Shown one piece after another: positions 8,823 to 13,562 of a stretch of DNA of 13,562 nucleotides. Under the pieces are notes generated by a model, which was given only the letters and a program-made list of their open reading frames with translations, was not told the origin of the DNA and made no database searches. The position numbers and the translations under genes were made by a program. Position 1 is the first letter of the stretch, and each line of letters begins with the position of its first letter. Source of the stretch: Thermomucor indicae-seudaticae (taxonomy: Eukaryota > Mucoromycota > Mucoromycetes > Mucorales > Lichtheimiaceae); the NCBI GenBank assembly GCA_000787465.1, contig JSYX01000770.1, positions 1 to 13,562 on the forward strand. Direction: 5' to 3'.

Positions 8823-8881
8823 GTACGCTACACTCCATTTTGCTCTTCAAGCGCGTGCTTGCTAATCTCAGTGGTTTCTAG
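8823..8881 (+). other. Fanzor intron A, 59 bp
   Basis: Donor CG|GTACGC, branch-like TGCTAATC and acceptor TTTCTAG. Splicing joins FYDKDFR to YNKLKFKTYRKRQKG in frame across stops that block all direct readings. This gives a continuous family-like block and is the main evidence for the intron. Confidence 0.7.
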
Positions 8882-9194
8882 CTACAACAAACTAAAGTTC
8901 AAAACATATAGAAAGCGACAGAAAGGTGTACACCAGATTGTCAAGTGCCTCACAGGCGGCAGTAATAAGTATTGTGCAGACGCGGATCCTAGGCCAATTG
9001 AACCAGGCGAACAGAAAACGAACCAAGGACAACGCTGGCGGCCCGCCCCACCTCTCGGCGCAGCCGATGAAAAAGAAAAGAAGAAAATTATAGCCCACGG
9101 AAATGGCGGCTTTTCGGGATCAATGACAGGCAAAAGGAGCGGTCCGACCAAAGCCGTGTTAAGAGCGTCAAGAAAAGCATGCACTCGCACCAAT

Positions 9195-9244
9195 GTAAGC
9201 TTTCACAACCACGCGATGAACAATCTCTCATGCAGTCATTTTAG
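9195..9244 (+). other. Fanzor intron B, 50 bp
   Basis: Donor AAT|GTAAGC and acceptor TTTTAG, phase 0. Splicing joins SRKACTRTN to SIVVMIEEYLTSQ and links the NGGFSG block to the zinc-finger segment at the spacing expected in Fanzors. It is short for an intron but both sites are good. Confidence 0.65.
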
Positions 9245-9477
9245 AGCATCGTCGTCATGATTGAAGAATATTTGACTTCTCAAACGTGCCCAAAATGCCA
9301 AGTCCGAACTCTTTCCAACAAAAAGGAAAAGGATGGCCGAAAAAAATCCACGATGTACTCACACGCGACAAGTGCAATACGGTCGGGAATAGGGACGGCA
9401 TGGCAGCCCTCAATATCCGCAATGTCTTCATTTATACAAGCGTGACAAAGAGGATATTATCAAGACCGAGCAGATGA

Positions 9478-9967
9478 ACAGCACTGAAAGTATAATCGAG
9501 CATGATACCCAGTGTGATTGACGATCTTTTGGCTGCATCAAGGTAAGGACCTTGCGATCAGTGTATCGTGTGAATGGGATTATCTCGGATATGCTAATGA
9601 AACATTTTAGAGCAAAGAAACGATGGTATGTGATTAACGCATGGTGGTGGAGCAGCTTCCCCAGAATTACTGTATACCTGATAAGCGCTGATTCGCTCGA
9701 AACATACAAGAAAACGATGATTAAAGAGAGAGAATATTTGGCTGCCCATTTTCCAAATTTGGGAGTTATGACTTGTAACGACCACTTGATTTTTATTAGA
9801 AGTTGTCAAATCAACACAACCAGCGACCACCGCATTTTCGTGGATAGAGTGCTGCTATGAACCAGATCACTGAGTAATACAGTGATGTGCGTTATTTGTT
9901 ACTTCACTACATTATTTTTTACTACTTTTGCCATTCTCTTTTATGGTTTTTGCCGTCGCACAGCTAG
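9478..9967 (+). other. About 490-bp segment between Fanzor core and tail
   Basis: This stretch follows the stop that ends the core reading frame and precedes a Fanzor-tail-like peptide. It contains an ORF from ATG 9591 to 9860 (89 codons, open upstream to 9552) reading MLMKHFRAKKRWYVINAWWW at its start, with a later ETYKKTMIKEREYLAAHFPN. I recognise no family. The flanks (AAGACCGAG near 9463 and AAGGCCGGG near 9973) are similar, which might be an eroded duplication around an insertion, but no inverted ends were found. Confidence 0.35.
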
Positions 9968-10045
9968 AGTGTAAGGCCGGGACGACAAGTCCTCCTTGAT
10001 GGACCAGCCAGAGCAGGAGGACCGGGTGGAAAAAAATTAGTTTAA
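9968..10045 (+). pseudogene. Possible detached C-terminal tail of the Fanzor
   Basis: A short open frame reads RPGRQVLLDGPARAGGPGGK and stops at TAA 10043-10045; a TAG lies just upstream at 9965-9967. A Gly-Pro-rich AGGPGG tail after RPxx would suit the C-terminus of fungal Fanzor proteins as I remember them. This is recollection and not a database match. The same strand and close position support the link. Confidence 0.4.
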
Positions 10046-10090
10046 CAACGAGCAACCGGTTGAGTTGTTCTTATAGTCGTTAGACTATAA
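10044..10090 (+). ncRNA. Two consecutive hairpins, candidate guide-RNA remnant
   Basis: AACAAC...GTTGTT (10044-10049 with 10064-10069) encloses the palindrome CAACCGGTTG (10053-10062). It is followed at once by a perfect 8-bp stem TTATAGTC/GACTATAA with a GTTA loop (10071-10090). The pair starts at the stop codon of the putative Fanzor tail. Guide RNAs of TnpB and Fanzor systems typically lie at the 3' end of the gene and are structured. The assignment is inference from position and shape only. Confidence 0.3.
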
Positions 10091-10404
10091 AGAGCAAATA
10101 CTACCAGATGTTCTCAGCCCGAGGGTCTGAGAGAATGCTGGTCAATGAGTTGCAAGATGGTCGCGTTTTTATACATTTCTGAAAGCCAAGTCACATGTTG
10201 CGGGCCTCAAAATTATGAACCAGTAAAAATCAAGGACCGGATTTGCATACGGCATACGGTCACATGTCTAGAGAAATGACACATGATTATGAAAAGTATC
10301 AAGCTTTTGCTTTGAAAAGACTTACAAGTCTCGTCTTTTACCGTTATAAAAATAAAACGTGGAGAATTATCACAAATAGAGAGACGTGAACGAAAAATAA
10401 TGTA
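10091..10404. other. No recognisable gene
   Basis: AT-rich spacer between the Fanzor 3' region and the next MITE. It has no frame of interest and no repeat longer than a few bases. Confidence 0.4.
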
Positions 10405-11045
10405 CAGTAGGCACTCGATTTAGTTATCAATGATCACCTCATGCCGTCATACCATTAAATCGAGAACTAATCACGGCTTACTCTGAGACATAGGCAGTAA
10501 ACCCTTTGAAGGTCAATAATCTACTTTTTATTATGACGAGATAACACTTCTTATTTATATGTAAGAGATGGATAACCGTTTACGATCTGAAACTACCAAT
10601 CGGTTGGCACAGTGGATGTAGCTGGTACCGGGATCCGGACTCGAAATAGCGGCGTTAATTCAGGAACAACACAGCTAATTGTTTACAATGGATGAATCAT
10701 TGTTTACTACCATTGACAGGTCGTACCACTGATCGGCATGGACAGACCATATGTTGCACGGATATGACACATTTTCCAAATTGAAGGGACATACAAAACA
10801 TCAATAGAGAACTCGTGCAATTGATTAAACTTATGCTGTCATAAAACACCTGGGAGACCATTCTTGCGTAGAGCTCATATTTGACTTAGGACTTTTTTGT
10901 CCTGCACAGCTGGATTCTCAGTTCATTTAGAATGTTTTGGATCGTCAACATCTATGTCGAGTTTGAAAACTCGATTTAATGATATTCTAATTTATTGACC
11001 ACTTTTAGGATGCACACCACCGATCGTTAAATCGAGCGCCTACTG
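10405..11045. mobile_element. Pogo-like (Tc1/mariner) MITE, 641 bp, TA duplication
   Basis: The left end is TA|CAGTAGGCACTCGATTTA and the right end, read inwards, is TA|CAGTAGGCGCTCGATTTA. They are nearly identical over 18 bases and both are flanked by TA. CAGT...CTCGATTTAA ends with TA duplication are typical of pogo/Tigger-type elements. Each end also carries a second, inverted CTCGATTTAA: TTAAATCGAG at 10455-10464 near the left end and CTCGATTTAA at 10970-10979 near the right. The 640-bp body has no transposase frame, so the copy is non-autonomous. Confidence 0.8.
10605..10648 (+). other. Weak tRNA-like promoter boxes inside the MITE
   Basis: TGGCACAGTGG (10605-10615) fits the consensus of a Pol III A box, and GGACTCGAAAT about 20 bases further on is a poor B-box relative. 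No cloverleaf can be folded from the segment. It could be a fragment of a tRNA-derived SINE or a coincidence. Confidence 0.15.
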
Positions 11046-11519
11046 TACAAACGTACCATCTCTTAATTTTAGAAATATCAAGCGCAGAGCATTATTACAA
11101 ATGGATGGACAATACAGCAGACATACTGTGCGAAATGTCCTATGTTTGGAAATTCTTAGTTTTCAAGGAACTGATTTCGGACAGATGTTTTCGCCAAGCC
11201 TCTAGAAGACTCATCTTTATACCGTGCTAACATGGTAAGTATAGAGAAGGTTGCATAGACCCCGCACTCCGATACCGCGGCTTTGGCTATGTTCCCACGT
11301 GGAGGTTTTATGCAAACACGTGAAATCTGTTGTAGCAGTCTTATTCTAAATAGCTCTATTCTTTTCCCAGAAACTTTATGGGGAGCGACAGTGCGATAGG
11401 TTAAATGCCATAGGACAGGCGAATATTTGATTTGTAGTTTAGGTTTCTAATTTTTTGATTGTACCTTGACTTAAACGCTCATTGAGACCTGGATGTCTGG
11501 GAGTGGACAATGAAAATGC
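11046..11519 (+). other. Spacer, possible 5' exons of the next gene
   Basis: No long frame is present. A strong donor (AACATG|GTAAGTA, about 11234) and an acceptor (TTTTCCCAG, about 11370) would link short frames SLYRANM and KLYGERQCD. A further join to the acceptor TCTCAG at about 11580 would be in phase with the frame that follows. These exons are speculative: the first has a stop shortly upstream and the second donor (GTTAAA) is weak. Confidence 0.2.
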
Positions 11520-12071
11520 ATGCATTTCACTGAGAATCTCGCTACTCCTTTCTCATATCTCTCCAATATGCTTGATCTCAGTTTATTCTACATTCCTGCT
11601 GGTAAATCGTGGGCCGACATGATGGCAGAGGACGATGACCTGGAGGATTTTATACGACAAGAACGTGCGGCGCTGGCGGCAGCCCGCGTACGAGGAGCTG
11701 GAATACAAAAGAGACAATCGTTAGCCGCGCAGCAACAAGAAGCAGTGTAGCAGAACGGGCGCAAAGCGACACGGTCTAGCAATAACAGAAAAGCCATCGA
11801 TATGGATGCATTGGATCGCTGGAGGCGCCTTGAACAATTGCCTGAATCGTCTTCCTCGTCCTCTCCCAAGGCGGCCGCAGCGGCAAGTAGTAACGCACCT
11901 AATACGGGCAACAACCAGCGGAAGCGACCGGTGGAAAAGAAGAAGAGAACGAGGTCAATTGCTCTGGAAAACAGCAATAGCTCCCAGTGGCAAGCTTACT
12001 CGGCCAAACTGCAGCAAGAATACAAGGAAAAGCAGGACAGAGCAAGGTCAGAATATCTCCGAAGTAATTAA
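11520..12071 (+). CDS. Lysine/serine-rich hypothetical protein, split by an in-frame TAG
   Basis: One frame runs from ATG 11520 (or ATG 11568) to TAA 12069-12071, broken only by TAG at 11748-11750. Before the stop: GKSWADMMAEDDDLEDFIRQ, then an Ala/Arg/Gln-rich stretch that looks helical. After it: a basic link, DALDRWRRLEQLPE, a run of Ser, an Ala run, the basic cluster KRPVEKKKRTR (likely a nuclear localisation signal) and a charged helix QWQAYSAKLQQEYKEKQDRA. Similar composition on both sides suggests one gene of about 167-183 codons. No domain was recognised. The TAG may be a nonsense change, a sequencing error, or a read-through codon (context TAG CAG). I found no intron that removes it in frame. 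An acceptor-like TCTCAG at about 11580 hints that the true 5' end lies upstream. Confidence 0.5.
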
Positions 12072-12095
12072 AGCATAATTTTAGGAAAATCCCTA

Positions 12096-12101
12096 AATAA
12101 A
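12096..12101 (+). terminator. Poly(A) signal AATAAA
   Basis: A canonical AATAAA lies 25 bases beyond the TAA of the preceding frame, at the distance expected for a fungal or animal-type 3' end. It supports this strand being transcribed. Confidence 0.55.
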
Positions 12102-12171
12102 CACAGACCTTTTCGTTGGCTATTCACTCCTTGTCTCATTGGCGGAGACGCTGAGCTTACTCGTCATGTCT

Positions 12172-12200
12172 CTACCTTCTTTTAAACACTGAGAAGGTAG
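12172..12200. repeat. Perfect 9-bp stem-loop
   Basis: CTACCTTCT pairs with AGAAGGTAG across an 11-base loop (TTTAAACACTG). It sits between the poly(A) signal and the left end of the next element, and may be a footprint of an older insertion or simply a local hairpin. Confidence 0.45.
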
Positions 12201-12250
12201 CCTCGACTAGGGCTCGGCATGGGATGGATTGGGAGGCGAAAACTTAGCTC

Positions 12251-12323
12251 GGAGGGGACGACCCTCGTCCCAACTCCCGGTTGGGAATTCTGAGCTGGGA
12301 TGGGCTCGTCCCGACTCCCGGTT
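12251..12323. repeat. G/C-rich direct repeat, copy 1
   Basis: This copy aligns with 12904-12975 in the same orientation. The best block is GGCTCGTCCCGACTCCCG (from 12303) against GGCTCGTCCCGAATCCCG (from 12957), 17 of 18 identical. Internally it is made of GGGACGA/TCGTCCC palindromes that could fold into strong hairpins. Confidence 0.5.
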
Positions 12324-12903
12324 ACGTCCCTGTCCAAATATCCCAATACGGCGTGTGGTATATGGCACCACGAAGCAGACTATGACTGTCGGAGTTTTGC
12401 CTCCTATGGAAACCTTATCCACAACAAGGTCCGACACCGAATTCCTGGTAAACGGATCAACTAATAGACGGCACAGACAACCAGTGACGACTGGCGTCCA
12501 TAACAATAGCCAACCTCTTCTTTAACAATCATCACTGAAAAATTTTTAACTTGTTCCGTAACTGAAACATCATCATGTTCACGGAATGACATGCTGATAG
12601 TTTATCCTGACCTCTAGTACAAAAAGGGTCCTAAATTCAAAGATGAATAAAGATCCTAGGAACACTTTTATGATACTTATCTCGTCTCTCTATATTCTTT
12701 TTTGGACCCTTTATCACACCGCGGTTAATCCCTTCCCATCCCAAGGCCCCATTGTTCCGTGTTATACTCCACGCTTAAGCATTTAAGCTCAGCATGTTCT
12801 TGGGAGAAGCAGCGCAGTTAAATAGTAAGCAAAACGCAACAGCATCTATGAGTAGATTCGCCTGAATCAAGTTTGAGGCGAGCTTCATTCATACTGCGAT
12901 ATT

Positions 12904-12975
12904 GAGATGGGACGGCCGTCATCCCATCTCTCTGCTGGGAACTGTTAGTTGCGACAGGCTCGTCCCGAATCCCGC
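12904..12975. repeat. G/C-rich direct repeat, copy 2
   Basis: Partner of 12251-12323, with the same order of blocks (GGGACG, CCGTC-ATCCC, CTGGGAA, GGCTCGTCCCGA). It starts with a near-perfect GATGGGACGGCCGTCATCCC hairpin. Confidence 0.5.
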
Positions 12976-13003
12976 CCCAATTCTCCCTTCCAAAGCCGAG
13001 CCC

Positions 13004-13562
13004 AAAAGGAAACGATCATTTGTTTGCGAATGTTCAAAAGTGCTTTCTGCAAAAGAAAAAAGAGCGTGCTACTACGTTCGTCGCGAAGTAGCTGTAACTA
13101 AATTATCACTTCTGCTGAAAAAGACGAGACGATGGAGGAAAACAAGATGAGGCCGGGTGCATCATATTTCGTGGTTTGGAAAACCAGAGGAGAACCAAAG
13201 ACCAAAGATCTGGTCACAACCCTAGCTATTTGTTAATGTGATTGCATAACTTAACATTAAGCGACACAATGGCATCTAATCATGAAACAACAACTGCGCA
13301 TCACACTGCACAAACGACATATTTCTATTAGCTCTAGTGCTCAATGGCGACTCAGGCTTTCTGTGCATTATCTATACATGCTTCCCGCGGCTCTCTGCAT
13401 TTGAAATTCACACGTTACACGACGTCGCCAAGCATTAACGTCGGTCTGCAAACAAATAACAAGTGCGGTCGCAGAGAGTAATTGATTGAACAAGGTGTGC
13501 CTTCTTCGTTGTCGTACTTCCATCATACTGTTCGTACTCTTATCCTTTGTCTTCACAGTGCC
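13004..13562. other. No recognisable gene
   Basis: Frames up to 82 codons run out of the repeat or lie in random sequence. No intron-linked exons, RNA gene or further transposon end was recognised before the window ends. Confidence 0.4.

Larger units (their letters stand above)
8122..9477 (+). pseudogene. Fanzor (eukaryotic TnpB-like RNA-guided nuclease), decayed
   Basis: Fanzors are RuvC-type, RNA-guided DNA nucleases carried by eukaryotic transposons. The blocks appear in family order: RRFTILPIYSFQARHIHVDA (from 8146), RuvC-I VIWGVDPGVSDVFVAV (Asp codon 8545-8547), ISNEEYYELCG (8613-8645), KFKTYRKRQKG, GNGGFSGSMTGKRSGPTK, IEEYLTSQTCPKC (to 9298), and RuvC-III NTVGNRDGMAALNIR (Asp codon 9394-9396). 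Two introns restore the frame (8823-8881 and 9195-9244). Defects: frame changes near 8613, 8766-8770 and in the seven-A run at 9340-9346, an in-frame TAA at 8646-8648, and Arg in place of the expected third zinc-binding Cys (LTRDKC). The N-terminal part is not readable. At least three frame breaks make a functional protein unlikely, unless some are sequencing errors. Confidence 0.85.
12210..13003. mobile_element. Composite element with GGGCTCGGC inverted ends
   Basis: GGGCTCGGCATGGGATGGAT at the left (from 12210) faces, on the other strand at the right (from 13003), GGGCTCGGCTTTGGAAGGGA. Both continue G-rich for about 30 bases. An additional inner inverted copy (CCCTTCCCATCCCAAGG, about 12731-12747) suggests nesting. 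TAGGG/TTGGG-type starts recall hAT elements, but no 8-bp duplication was found at these limits. A roughly 70-bp direct repeat lies near each end. The inner frame 12229-12525 is open for 98 codons but overlaps the repeats and shows no transposase motif. Confidence 0.5.

Noticed and set aside
8882..9193. 103-codon minus-strand ORF with hydrophobic stretches
   Set aside because: It is antisense to the Fanzor blocks, which explain the sequence better.
10605..10648. tRNA gene inside the pogo-like MITE
   Set aside because: The A box fits but the B box is poor and no acceptor or anticodon stem can be folded.
11588..11977. 129-codon minus-strand ORF
   Set aside because: It mirrors the Ser/Ala/Lys low-complexity frame on the plus strand, which has the better start, end and poly(A) signal.

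Overview
The window looks like nuclear DNA of a filamentous fungus, most likely an early-diverging (Mucoromycota-type) lineage. This is inferred from short GT-AG introns of about 50-70 bp, AATAAA-type polyadenylation signals, a fungal alpha-arrestin gene, a Fanzor-type nuclease relic and many small DNA-transposon remnants. Nothing bacterial (operons, Shine-Dalgarno sites) is visible, and most of the window is repeat-rich accessory sequence.

The one gene that can be read with high confidence is a five-exon arrestin-domain gene on the minus strand (3641-5329, 384 aa). Its last intron carries a 270-bp CACTA-type miniature transposon (3799-4068) flanked by a 3-bp GTA duplication. The element sits exactly four bases inside the 5' splice site. 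It lengthens a 65-bp intron to 338 bp and leaves the donor GTAC in place, so the gene probably still works by splicing the element out.

The second recognisable coding region (8122-9477, plus strand) is a decayed Fanzor (eukaryotic TnpB relative). RuvC-I, the NGGFSG block, the EEYLTSQ/CPKC zinc-finger segment and the NRDG RuvC-III motif are all present in order. They are spread over shifted frames, with two good introns, one in-frame stop and one lost zinc ligand. A Fanzor-tail-like segment (9968-10045) and two hairpins follow about 490 bp downstream and may be the remains of the 3' end and guide-RNA region.

Other mobile DNA: a pogo/Tc1-mariner-like element (2168-2898) with iterated end motifs and a duplicated right end (to 3036); a second pogo-like 641-bp MITE with TA duplications (10405-11045); a 373-bp element with 23-bp inverted ends (6568-6940); and a GGGCTCGGC-ended composite element (12210-13003).

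A low-complexity, lysine-rich reading frame (11520-12071) with a good poly(A) signal may be a real gene, but it is split by an in-frame TAG. The remaining stretches (1-2160, 3037-3640, 5330-6380, 6941-8121, 11046-11519, 13004-13562) hold no gene I can recognise.
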